From: DASUZB01 sp036377075
Lineage (GTDB): Bacteria; Actinomycetota; CALGFH01
Length of the DNA stretch: 9,074 nucleotides
Reading direction: 5' to 3'
NCBI GenBank assembly: GCA_036377075.1
Contig: DASUZB010000213.1
Location: forward strand, 1-9,074
Shown: positions 1 through 7,465 of the stretch, in pieces
Numbering within the stretch: the first letter of the stretch is position 1
How the letters are laid out: each line of letters begins with the position of its first letter
Made by a program: the position numbers and the translations under genes
The notes under the pieces: generated by a model
Databases searched by the model: none
Seen by the model: only the letters and a program-made list of their open reading frames with translations
Told to the model about the DNA's origin: nothing

Positions 1-53
1 AGGCCGGGCCGGTCGGCGAGCCCCTGCTGGCCGCGAGCGGAGCCGAGCGATGA
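1..53 (+). CDS. 3' end of upstream gene, position expected for jetA (partial)
   Basis: The frame beginning at base 3 is open and ends at TGA 51-53. It gives 16 residues ending LLAASGAER, too few to identify by sequence. The TGA overlaps the jetB ATG as ATGA, which is typical of translational coupling. In this four-gene cassette the gene directly before DUF2398 is usually the DUF2397/TIGR02677 JetA (kleisin-like) subunit, so the assignment rests on context only. A GGAG at 39-42, seven bases before the jetB ATG, lies inside this coding end and would serve jetB. Confidence 0.5.
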   Translation, partial: AGPVGEPLLAASGAER

Positions 54-1276
54 CCGCCCCACTCGCCGACGTGCTCGACCGGCAGCAGGTCGAGGAGCGG
101 CGGCGCGCCCTCCGCGCGCTGCTGCGGCACCCGCTGCTCACCCGCGCCGGGCCCGATCCCGCCGCGTTCGCGCTGGTCCGCAGGCACGCCAGCTGGCTTC
201 GCGAGTGGCTGGCGGCCAACGTCGGCTGGTCGCTGCAGGTGGACACCGGACTCGCGCGGCTCCGCAAGCTGCCCGGGCGGCTCGACGACCGCACCCGTCC
301 GGCCCTCGCGGAGCCTGCCAAGGTACCGTTCAGCCGCCGCCGCTACGTGCTCGCCTGCCTGGCGCTCGCCACCCTGGAACGGGCCGACGCCCAGGTCACC
401 CTTGGCTGGCTGGCCGAGCGGGTGCTGGCGCTGGCGACCGATCCCGCGCTCGCCGACGCCGGCTTCTCCTTCACGCTCGACTCGCGCGAGGAGCGCGCCG
501 ACCTGGTGGTCGTCGCCCGGCTGCTGCTCGCGACCCAGGTGCTCACCAAGGTCGCCGGCGACGAGCAGTCGTTCGTCACCGCCAGCGGGGACGCCCTCTA
601 CGACGTCAACCGCCGGGTCCTCGCCACCCTGCTGGTCGCCCAGCGCGGCCCGTCCACCGTGACCGGGACCGGCCTGGAGGCGCGGCTGGGCACGGTAACC
701 GAGGAGCTGGTGCCCGACAGCGACGAGGGCCGCAACCGCGCCATCCGCCATCAGCTCGCCCGCCGGCTGCTCGACGACCCCGCGCTCTACTACGACGAGC
801 TGAGCGACGCCGAGCGGGCCTACCTGTCGAGCCAGCGTGGTTTCCTGGTGCGGCGCCTGACGGACGCGACTGGGATGGTGGCCGAGGTCCGCGCCGAGGG
901 GCTGGCCCTGCTCGACCCGACGGGCGAGGCGACCGACCTGACCATGCCCGAGGAGGGCACCGACGGGCACGCCACGCTCCTGCTCGCCAAGCACCTGGCC
1001 GAGCACGCGCGGGCACGCCCAGGCGAGCCGGTCCCGCTGGTGGCGCTCCAAGAGCGCTTGGCCGAACTCGCCGTCGAGCACCGCGCCCGCTGGCGCAAGG
1101 GCAGCGACGAGCCGGGCGCCGTCGCGGCCTTGTGCCGGCTGGCGGTCGACCGGCTGGAGGCGCTCGGGTTGGCACGGCAGGACGGCGGCGGCGTGACCCC
1201 ACTGCCGGGCCTCGCCCGCTTCGACTACGCCGAGCCCGCCGTCCAGGGCGGCCTCGGAGAGGGGGCGCCGGCATGA
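50..1276 (+). CDS. jetB: Wadjet subunit JetB, DUF2398 / TIGR02678 family
   Basis: This 408-residue cytoplasmic protein matches the TIGR02678 (DUF2398) family in length and motifs. Visible landmarks are RHPLL near 26-30, FSRRRYVLACLALATLER at 94-111, a winged-helix-like stretch around 150-178 (LVVVARLLL, then VLTKVAGDEQSFV), GDALYDVNRRVLATLL at 180-195, and RGPS at 199-202. In Wadjet and MksBEF-type complexes this subunit is the KITE-like winged-helix partner that binds the kleisin-like JetA and helps close the SMC motor around DNA; that role comes from the family, not from this sequence. The ATG is chosen because it overlaps the upstream stop (ATGA) and has GGAG seven bases before it. The stop overlaps jetC, so JetA, JetB and JetC are probably made in fixed proportion. 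No truncation or frameshift is seen. Confidence 0.88.
   Translation: MTAPLADVLDRQQVEERRRALRALLRHPLLTRAGPDPAAFALVRRHASWLREWLAANVGWSLQVDTGLARLRKLPGRLDDRTRPALAEPAKVPFSRRRYVLACLALATLERADAQVTLGWLAERVLALATDPALADAGFSFTLDSREERADLVVVARLLLATQVLTKVAGDEQSFVTASGDALYDVNRRVLATLLVAQRGPSTVTGTGLEARLGTVTEELVPDSDEGRNRAIRHQLARRLLDDPALYYDELSDAERAYLSSQRGFLVRRLTDATGMVAEVRAEGLALLDPTGEATDLTMPEEGTDGHATLLLAKHLAEHARARPGEPVPLVALQERLAELAVEHRARWRKGSDEPGAVAALCRLAVDRLEALGLARQDGGGVTPLPGLARFDYAEPAVQGGLGEGAPA
1256..1265 (+). promoter_or_regulatory. Ribosome binding site of jetC
   Basis: GGAGAGGGGG lies seven bases before the ATG at 1273, inside the last codons of jetB. It is a strong Shine-Dalgarno match. It supports this start over the much longer open frame that runs upstream through jetB. 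Confidence 0.7.
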
Positions 1277-4200
1277 GCGCCGACTACGGGAACGGCCAAC
1301 ACCCGCCCGGCGACAGCCACCGCCCCGACGGCCACTGGCAGGGGCGCGAGGACGACGGCCACGGGCTGCCGCCGCGGGACCGCTGGCAGCCGCTGCGCGC
1401 CGGCCTGGTCGACCTGTTCCTCTACGACGACGAGGAGTTCCGCTTCCGCGACGGCCACCTGCTGCTGCGCGGCAACAACGGCACGGGCAAGTCCAAGGTG
1501 CTCGCGCTCACCCTGCCGTTCCTGTTCGACGGCGAGCTGGCGCCCCACCGGGTCGAGCCGGACGCCGACCCCGCCAAGCGGATGGAATGGAACCTCCTGC
1601 TCGGCGGTCGGTATCAGGAGCGGCTCGGCTACACCTGGCTGGAGTTCGGCCGCCTCACCGAAGAAGGCACCCCGGCATACCTGACGCTCGGCTGCGGCCT
1701 CAAGGCGGCGGCTGGCCGCGGCATCGCAGCGCGCTGGTTCTTCGTGACCAGCCAGCGAGTCGGCGCCGACCTCCACCTGGTCAGCACGGCGGGCACGGCG
1801 CTGGTCCGCGAGCGGCTCATCGAGGCGCTCGCCGAGCGCGGCCGCGTCTACGACTCCGCCGAGGCGTACCGGCGCGCGGTCGACGAGGCCCTCTTCCACC
1901 TGGGCCCGGACCGCTACGACGCGCTGGTGAACCTGCTGGTCCAGCTCCGCCAGCCGCAGCTCTCCAAGCGGCCGGACGCGCCCAAGCTCTCGCGGGCGCT
2001 GTCGCAGGCGCTGGCCCCGGTCGACCAGGCGGTCCTCGCCGACGTCGCCGAGTCCTTCCACGACCTCGAGCAGCAACGTGACGAGCTGCGTGGCCTGACG
2101 GACACCCGAACCCACGTCGAGCGCTTCCTCGACCGCTACCGCCACTACGCGCGCATCGCGTCCCGCCGGCAGGCCGCCGAGCTGCGCTCCGCCCAGGCCA
2201 GCTACGAGGCCACCAACCGTCAGCTCGCGACCGTCCGGGAGGAAGTCGCCGAGGCAAGCGCGGCGATGCGCACCACCGAGGAGGAGCTGCGCGGGACCGA
2301 GCGTGACCTGGCTGCCGCGCGCGCCTCGGCCCAGGAGCTGGCCAGCCGCTCCGAGATCAAGGATCTGAGCCGTGCCGAGGAGCTGGCCAAGCTCGCCCGC
2401 GGTACGGCCGATCGCGCCCGGCGGGATGCCGGCGATGCCGAGCGCGTCCGCGAGCGGCGCCAGGAGGCCCGCACTCGGGCCGCCGAGGCCGCCGGCGCGA
2501 GCCGGCAGGCAGTGCTGACGGCGGCCGAGGAGGCGGCCGCCGCGGCGGTCGCGGCGGGCACGGCCCGCGACCACGAGCTGCTGGTCGCCCCGCTGTCGCT
2601 TCCCGACGGCCCTGGCGACCCGAGCGGAGGCGTCGACGAGCCGGCCCTGGGCCGCGCCGGCGGAGCGGCAGCCGCGCTCGCCCGCCGGCGGGAGCAGGCG
2701 GTTGGTCATGTGCGGTCACTGGTGGAGCGGGCCGCCCGGCTCGCAAGCCGCCTGGCCGGAGAGCGCCACCGGCTCGACGAGCTCACTGGCCAGCGGGACG
2801 CGGCCGCCGAGGCCCGCCGCGCCGCCGAGCAGGCACTTGCAGCCGCCGGCCGCGGCCTGGTCGAGGAGTGGCGCGCCTACACGGACGGGCTCGCCGAGGT
2901 GCGGCTTGCCGACCAGGACGGGGTCCTCGCCGCCCTGGCGGAGTGGACCGACACGCTGGCCGGCGCGAACCCGGCACGCGCGGCCATCACCGCCGCCGGC
3001 GCCGACGCCCGCAACCGCCTCGCCGAGTCGCGCGCCGAGGCCCTTGCCCAGCTACACGCCGCCAAGGAGGCCCTGGCGGAACTCGTCCGGCAGCGCGACC
3101 GGCTGGAACGCGGCGAGCACGAGCAGCCCCCGCCCCCCTACACGCGGGCTGCCGGCGTGCGGGACGGCCGCGCCGGCGCCCCACTGTGGCAGGTGGTCGA
3201 CTTCCGGGAGGGCGTCGGCGAGGCCGAGCGGGCCGGCCTCGAGGCAGCGCTGGAGGCCGCCGGGCTGCTTGACGCCTGGGTCGCCCCGGACGGCCGGCTG
3301 CTGGATCCCAGCACCCACGACGTGGTGGTGACCGCGGGCGTGGCAGTGACCCCGAACCTCGGCGCCGTGCTCCGGCCGGCGGTCGACCGGGACGACCCCC
3401 CGGCCGCCGCCCTGAGCGACGCGACCGTCGCGGCGGTGCTCACCGGCATCGGGCTCGGCCCGGGCGGCGCGGGGGCGTGGGTGGACCCGGTCGGCGGCTG
3501 GCGCCTGGGCGTCGCCCAGGGTGCCTGGGCGAAGCCGGCGGCCCGCTTCATCGGCCGGGGCGCCCGCGAGGCCGCACGCCGCCGGCGCCTGGCCGAGCTG
3601 GCCCAGGAGATCGCCGAGGCCAAGTCGGCGGTGGGCGCCGCCGACCGGTACCGCGAGGCGGCGGAGGCGCGCCAGCGCGCCCTGGAGGCCGAACTGGCAG
3701 GCACCCCTGACGACCAGCCCCTACGCGACGCCCACACCGCCGCCTCGCGCGCCACGACGGACCTGCAGCGGTGCCAGAAGTGGGCTGATGCTCAGGAGGC
3801 GGCGGTGGCCGAGGCCGCCACCGCCGCGGCCGGCGCCGAGGAGGACCGCGACCAGGCCGCCGCCGACCTGGCGCTGCCCACAGAGCCGGAGGCCCTCCAG
3901 GCGGTGCGCGACGCAGTAGGCGCCTACCGCACCGCGGTAGCGCGCCTCTGGCCCGAGGTCCGCGGCCACACTGACCGGCTCGGCGCCCGCCGCGCCGCCG
4001 AGGCGGAGCTGCGCGAGGCCGAGGAGGCGGCGCAGCGGCGAGCGGAGGAGGCGCACGCCACCGACACCGAAGCGCACGCAGCCGAGCGCAGGCGGGACGA
4101 GGTCCGTGCGCAACTCGGCGCGACCGTCGCCGAGATCGGCGCCAGGCTGGAGGCGGCCAAGGCCGAGGTCGGACGCCTCGAAGGCGAGGCCAAGCGGCTC

Positions 4201-5475
4201 GGTGACGCGTGCCTGAACCTCACCGGCCGGCTCGGCAACGCGGCGGGCCGTGAGCAGGAGCTGGTCGCCAACCTCGAACGGGACACCGAACGGCGGTCGC
4301 GGGCGACCACGGCCTTCCAGCGGTTCGCCGCCACCGGCCTGCTCGCGACCGCCCAGCCCGAGCTGGACCTGCCCGACCCGTCGGTTGCCTGGGCACCCGA
4401 CCCGGCGGTGCGGGTCGCCCGCCGGGTCGAGCAGGCCCTCGCCGAAGTCGAATCCGACGACCCCGCCTGGGATCGCGTCCAGCGTGAGCTCACCCACGGC
4501 TTCAAGGAGCTGGCGGACGCGCTCAGCCGCTACGGCCACGAGGCCACCGCCGACCTCGCCGAAGACCGCTACGTGGTTGCCGTCGCCTTCCAAGGCCAGC
4601 GCCGCACCCCGGACGAGCTGTCCGGCCTCCTCGGCGAGGAGATCGACCACCGCGAGCGGGTGCTCAGCGCCAAGGAGCGGGAGCTGCTCGAGGAGCACCT
4701 CGTCAACGAGGTCGCCAGCCACCTGCAGGAGCTGATCGCCGACGCCGAGGACCAGGTCGGCCAGATGAACGCCGAGCTGGAGGAGCGGCCCACCAGCACC
4801 GGCATGCGGCTGCGCTTCCGCTGGGAGCCGCTGCCCGACGGGCCGCCGGGCCTCGCCGAGGCCCGCCGGCGGCTGCTGCGGCAGGCGAGCGAAGCCTGGT
4901 CGGTCGAGGACCGCGCCGCCGTCAGCGCGTTCCTGCAGGAGCAGATCGCCGCCGAGCGGGCACGCGACGACAGCGGCACCTGGCTCGAGCACCTCACCGC
5001 CGCGCTCGACTACCGGGCATGGCACCGCTTCACCATCGAGCGCTGGCAGGACGGCCGCTGGCGCTCCGCCGCCGGCCCGGCCTCCAGCGGCGAGCGGGTG
5101 CTCACCGTGACCCTGCCGCTGTTCGCCGCGGCGTCGGCGCACTACCGGTCGGCGCAGCCGGCCGCGCCGCGCCTGGTCCTGCTCGACGAGGCGTTCGCCG
5201 GCGTCGACGACGACGCCCGCGCCAAGTGCATGGGGCTGCTGGCTACCTTCGACCTCGACTTCGTGATGACCAGCGAGCGGGAGTGGGGCTGCTACCCCAC
5301 CGTCCCCGGCCTCGCCATCCACCAGCTCAGCCGGCGGGAGGGCATCGACGCGGTCCACGTCACCCGCTGGGAGTGGGACGGCCGCGCCAGGACCCGCGTG
5401 GAGCCGCCGGCGAGGCGGGTGACGGTGCCACCCGACGACGGCGGCGGCGAGCGGCGACCGCAGGCGCTGTGGTAG
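1273..5475 (+). CDS. jetC: Wadjet SMC-like ATPase JetC, TIGR02680 family
   Basis: This 1400-residue SMC/MukB-like ATPase is the motor of the Wadjet complex. Walker A is GNNGTGKS at 67-74, preceded by RAGLVDLFLYDDEEF and GHLLLR as in TIGR02680 proteins. The family motif QLRQPQLS is at 224-231. An Ala/Glu/Arg-rich coiled-coil arm begins near 262 and runs to about 620. A compact hinge region at about 637-760 (PLWQVVDFREGVG to ARFIGRG) has no CxxC zinc hook, unlike Rad50. The return arm spans about 765-1020 and further helices follow. A signature-like SSGE is at 1271-1274, and Walker B LVLLDEAF is at 1301-1308 with the catalytic Glu. Two such heads should dimerise on ATP and extrude DNA loops. 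The start is the only ATG, GTG or TTG between jetB and Walker A; it overlaps the jetB stop and has a strong ribosome site. The first 38 residues are a polar His/Asp/Gly-rich leader not expected in the family. No internal stop or frameshift is seen. Confidence 0.93.
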   Translation: MSADYGNGQHPPGDSHRPDGHWQGREDDGHGLPPRDRWQPLRAGLVDLFLYDDEEFRFRDGHLLLRGNNGTGKSKVLALTLPFLFDGELAPHRVEPDADPAKRMEWNLLLGGRYQERLGYTWLEFGRLTEEGTPAYLTLGCGLKAAAGRGIAARWFFVTSQRVGADLHLVSTAGTALVRERLIEALAERGRVYDSAEAYRRAVDEALFHLGPDRYDALVNLLVQLRQPQLSKRPDAPKLSRALSQALAPVDQAVLADVAESFHDLEQQRDELRGLTDTRTHVERFLDRYRHYARIASRRQAAELRSAQASYEATNRQLATVREEVAEASAAMRTTEEELRGTERDLAAARASAQELASRSEIKDLSRAEELAKLARGTADRARRDAGDAERVRERRQEARTRAAEAAGASRQAVLTAAEEAAAAAVAAGTARDHELLVAPLSLPDGPGDPSGGVDEPALGRAGGAAAALARRREQAVGHVRSLVERAARLASRLAGERHRLDELTGQRDAAAEARRAAEQALAAAGRGLVEEWRAYTDGLAEVRLADQDGVLAALAEWTDTLAGANPARAAITAAGADARNRLAESRAEALAQLHAAKEALAELVRQRDRLERGEHEQPPPPYTRAAGVRDGRAGAPLWQVVDFREGVGEAERAGLEAALEAAGLLDAWVAPDGRLLDPSTHDVVVTAGVAVTPNLGAVLRPAVDRDDPPAAALSDATVAAVLTGIGLGPGGAGAWVDPVGGWRLGVAQGAWAKPAARFIGRGAREAARRRRLAELAQEIAEAKSAVGAADRYREAAEARQRALEAELAGTPDDQPLRDAHTAASRATTDLQRCQKWADAQEAAVAEAATAAAGAEEDRDQAAADLALPTEPEALQAVRDAVGAYRTAVARLWPEVRGHTDRLGARRAAEAELREAEEAAQRRAEEAHATDTEAHAAERRRDEVRAQLGATVAEIGARLEAAKAEVGRLEGEAKRLGDACLNLTGRLGNAAGREQELVANLERDTERRSRATTAFQRFAATGLLATAQPELDLPDPSVAWAPDPAVRVARRVEQALAEVESDDPAWDRVQRELTHGFKELADALSRYGHEATADLAEDRYVVAVAFQGQRRTPDELSGLLGEEIDHRERVLSAKERELLEEHLVNEVASHLQELIADAEDQVGQMNAELEERPTSTGMRLRFRWEPLPDGPPGLAEARRRLLRQASEAWSVEDRAAVSAFLQEQIAAERARDDSGTWLEHLTAALDYRAWHRFTIERWQDGRWRSAAGPASSGERVLTVTLPLFAAASAHYRSAQPAAPRLVLLDEAFAGVDDDARAKCMGLLATFDLDFVMTSEREWGCYPTVPGLAIHQLSRREGIDAVHVTRWEWDGRARTRVEPPARRVTVPPDDGGGERRPQALW

Positions 5476-5660
5476 GCGGCACGGTGAGCGTGGCGCGGCG
5501 CCGAGGTCGGCCGGCGGAGCGCTCAGGCAGGCGGCCCGGTGTGCGTCGCACCTCGGCCAGGTCGGCCATCGGCGGTGCTGTGGTAGGCGGCGGGCGAGCG
5601 TGGCGGGTGGAGCCTCACCGGCCTGCGGGGACACTTTGGTAGGCCGCCGGTGAGCCCGGA
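5466..5660 (+). repeat. Four degenerate 55-56-base tandem repeats across the jetC-jetD junction
   Basis: Units start at 5466, 5521, 5577 and 5633, so the periods are 55, 56 and 56 bases. Each opens with a version of gctgtggtaggcggc followed by a version of cggtgagcg. Units 1 and 3 match at 27 of 29 aligned positions plus one gap. Units 1 and 2 match at 21 of 26, and units 1 and 4 at about 22 of 27. Units 1 and 2 also share aggtcggcc near their ends. Unit 1 contains the jetC stop codon (TAG 5473-5475) and a GTG at 5484. Unit 4 contains a TAG and the actual jetD GTG at 5650. The repeat therefore looks like successive duplication of a stop/start junction. Unit 2 includes the short palindrome gtgcg-t-cgcac at 5541-5551. 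The high GC raises the chance-match background, but the regular period argues against coincidence. Confidence 0.65.
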
Positions 5661-6939
5661 GCGCCAGGCCGGGCCGCCGGCGGAGGTTGACCTCGACCGG
5701 CTGCGGCGGCTGGTCGGCGGCGAGGATCTGCGCTGGCTGGTCGAGCGCGTCCGGGCACGGCTCGAGCGGGGGCTGCCGCTTGACGGGACCGTGACCCTGG
5801 AGGGCGCGAGCGAGGCCCAGCGGCGCGCCGTCGCGCGGCTGCTGGGCCGTCCCGCCGGGAGGGGCGCCTCGCTGAGCGTCGCCCTGCCCGCGGTCGAGGC
5901 CGTGCTGCGCGGCGCTGGCCTCGCCCCCGACCTCGGCACCGCCGTCCAGGCACTCGCCGGCCCGGTCACCGACCGCGCCGCCGAGCGATCCGCTGTCGAA
6001 CGCCGCTGGTCCGCAGCGCTGGACGTCGCCGAGCAGGCGGCCCAGCGCCGGCCCGCCCTGACCCCGTGGGCCGAGTGGCTTCGCGGCACCGGCCTCCTGC
6101 GGCGGCTCGCGCGTGGGAATCCAGCGTGGGCGCAGGAGCTGGTCGAGCAGGCGGTCGCGGTGCTGGACCTCCTGCCGGCGCGCGGGCAGCCGCTCTCGGT
6201 CCTGGCGGCCTCCGCGGCCGGCGGCGGGCACCGGCTGGACCCCGACCAGCCGCTGGCGACCCTGGTCCTGCGCGCAGCCTCCCTCATCGGCAGAGTCCCA
6301 CCGGGAGACGGCGCCGAGTGGCGCAGGACCGTGTGGGCGTCGGTCGGCGTCCTGGCCGGGGAGCTGACCAACCCGGTGCTCGCCCTGAACCTGCCGGGCG
6401 ACCCGCGGACGGCCACGGGACAGGCGCTGACGCTCTGGGCGGAAGCAGGCCAGCCGGTGCACCTCGCTGCACGGCAACTCCTGCGCGACCCGCCCGACCT
6501 GTCAGCCTTGCAGGGACGCGACGTGTTCGTGTGCGAGAACCCCAGCGTGGTGGCCGAGGCCGCCAACCGGCTCGGCAAGGCCAGCGCACCGCTGGTCTGC
6601 GCCAACGCCCACCCGGGCGCCGCCGCCACGGTGCTGCTGCGCCAACTCGGCGCCGCCGGCGCGCGGCTGCGCTACCACGGCGACTTCGACTGGCCCGGAA
6701 TCACCATCGCCAACGGCATCGTCGCCCGTTTCGGGGCGCTGCCCTGGCGCCTGGACACCGGCGCCTACCGTTCGGCCGCCGATAGGGACGGCCCACCACT
6801 ACGCGGCCGGCCCGTCACCAGCACCTGGGACCCCGCCCTGACCCAGGCCATGCTGGAACTCTGCGTCAAGGTCGAGGAAGAGCAGGTCCTCGACGACCTG
6901 CTCGCCGACCTCGCTAACCCGGCACAGGCGGTGGAGTGA
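5650..6939 (+). CDS. jetD: Wadjet nuclease subunit JetD, DUF3323/DUF2399, TIGR02679 family
   Basis: This 429-residue protein is the DNA-cleaving subunit of the Wadjet complex. The N-terminal DUF3323 region carries recognisable family segments: TPWAEWLRGTGLLRRL near 137-152, LLPARGQPLSVLAA near 174-187, and TNPVLALNLPG at 240-250. The C-terminal DUF2399 domain (about 275-425) is Toprim-like and related to the topoisomerase VI A / Spo11 cleavage fold. It shows the Toprim glutamate E296 in VCENPSVVAEAA and the metal-binding pair D345 and D347 in YHGDFDWPG. The catalytic set therefore looks intact. GTG at 5650 is the only usual start codon in frame after the last upstream stop (TAG 5584-5586). 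GGTAGG at 5638-5643, six bases before it, is a weak ribosome site. Unlike the two upstream junctions, jetD sits 174 bases after jetC, behind tandem repeats, so its output may be set lower or separately from JetABC. Confidence 0.9.
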   Translation: MSPERQAGPPAEVDLDRLRRLVGGEDLRWLVERVRARLERGLPLDGTVTLEGASEAQRRAVARLLGRPAGRGASLSVALPAVEAVLRGAGLAPDLGTAVQALAGPVTDRAAERSAVERRWSAALDVAEQAAQRRPALTPWAEWLRGTGLLRRLARGNPAWAQELVEQAVAVLDLLPARGQPLSVLAASAAGGGHRLDPDQPLATLVLRAASLIGRVPPGDGAEWRRTVWASVGVLAGELTNPVLALNLPGDPRTATGQALTLWAEAGQPVHLAARQLLRDPPDLSALQGRDVFVCENPSVVAEAANRLGKASAPLVCANAHPGAAATVLLRQLGAAGARLRYHGDFDWPGITIANGIVARFGALPWRLDTGAYRSAADRDGPPLRGRPVTSTWDPALTQAMLELCVKVEEEQVLDDLLADLANPAQAVE

Positions 6940-7013
6940 CCACCAGACTGGACTACTGCTCTCGCCGGTCGCCGGAGCCGATGGCGGAGGCGGGTCGGTC
7001 CGCGCGGGTTGGA

Positions 7014-7030
7014 ACGTCCGGTCCGGACGT
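7014..7030. repeat. Perfect 17-base inverted repeat between convergent genes
   Basis: The arms ACGTCCGG and CCGGACGT are perfect 8-base inverted copies around a single central T. The site lies 75 bases past the jetD stop and 52 bases past the vapC stop on the other strand. A one-base centre is too tight for a good RNA hairpin with full arms, and no T-run follows on either strand. A dyad for a DNA-binding protein is therefore as plausible as a terminator. Confidence 0.55.
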
Positions 7031-7053
7031 GAGCGGGTTCTGCCGTTGGCGTG

Positions 7054-7070
7054 AGGCGGCGCATGCGCCT
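7054..7070. repeat. GC-rich palindrome, possible weak convergent terminator stem
   Basis: GGCGCATGCGCC at 7058-7069 is a perfect 12-base palindrome. An alternative pairing, AGGCG at 7054-7058 with CGCCT at 7066-7070, leaves a seven-base loop and could form a short stem in RNA from either strand. No U-tract follows. It lies in the 142-base gap between convergent jetD and vapC, where a bidirectional terminator would be expected. Nothing else in this gap looks like a gene. Confidence 0.35.
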
Positions 7071-7081
7071 GCGGAGTTGCC

Positions 7082-7465
7082 TCAGCGTGGGACCACCGTG
7101 ACCGGGCAGCGAAGGCCCGGCGCCCGGGCGAGGCGCTGGTCGGCGGTGAGCAGGGCGCAGCCCAGCTGCTCGGCGAGCGCGACGTAGGTGGCGTCGTAGG
7201 CCGAGAGGTTGTCCCGAAGCCCCCAGACGCGGTCCAGGATCCCGAAGACCGGATACCGGACCATACCGAGGTGGCGCCAGGTATCGAGTGCGGCCCAGCC
7301 GGCGTCCGAACCGATCTTCGCGCCGGCGACCTGGCGCCGAAGGCCACTGGCCACCTCCGCGTCGATCAGGTGCGGGACGTGAAGCTGCTCGTTGGCGAGG
7401 GCGCGGCGGGCGACGCCGGCGTTCAGCAGCGCCGCCAGGGCGGCGGACGCGTCGACGACGATCAT
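7082..7465 (-). CDS. vapC: VapC-type PIN-domain RNase toxin
   Basis: This 127-residue protein is a complete PIN domain, the usual length for VapC toxins, which are Mg-dependent endoribonucleases often cutting tRNA or rRNA. The four acidic PIN positions are visible: D5 in MIVVDASA, E37 in LIDAEVASGL, D91 in SAYDATYVALAE and D109 in LLTADQRLA. The start is ATG 7465, which overlaps the vapB stop as ATGA. There is no clear ribosome site, so translation is probably coupled to the antitoxin. The frame stays open upstream to 7885, but that extension runs across vapB and has no PIN character. It would act in the cytoplasm and be held inactive by the VapB tail. The specific RNA target cannot be told from sequence. 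Confidence 0.92.
   Translation of the reverse strand: MIVVDASAALAALLNAGVARRALANEQLHVPHLIDAEVASGLRRQVAGAKIGSDAGWAALDTWRHLGMVRYPVFGILDRVWGLRDNLSAYDATYVALAEQLGCALLTADQRLARAPGLRCPVTVVPR

Noticed and set aside
205..1272. Upstream extension of the jetC frame through jetB
   Set aside because: The extension is Arg/Pro-rich noise overlapping the well-supported jetB. The ATG at 1273 has a strong ribosome site and overlaps the jetB stop.
1225..2709. 494-codon minus-strand frame opposite the 5' part of jetC
   Set aside because: It is a shadow of jetC codon bias. No domain or ribosome site supports it.
5541..5551. GTGCG-T-CGCAC palindrome as a jetD operator
   Set aside because: It occurs in only one of the repeat units and is short for this GC content. 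I kept it only as a note under the repeat.
3721..6477. 918-codon open frame on the minus strand opposite jetC and jetD
   Set aside because: It crosses two recognised genes and their spacer, has low-complexity Arg/Gly/Leu composition, and matches no known family. Long antisense frames are expected opposite GC-biased codons.
6940..7081. A small gene, or a U-tailed terminator, in the convergent gap
   Set aside because: The short frames here lack start context and family character, and no stem is followed by a T-run on either strand.
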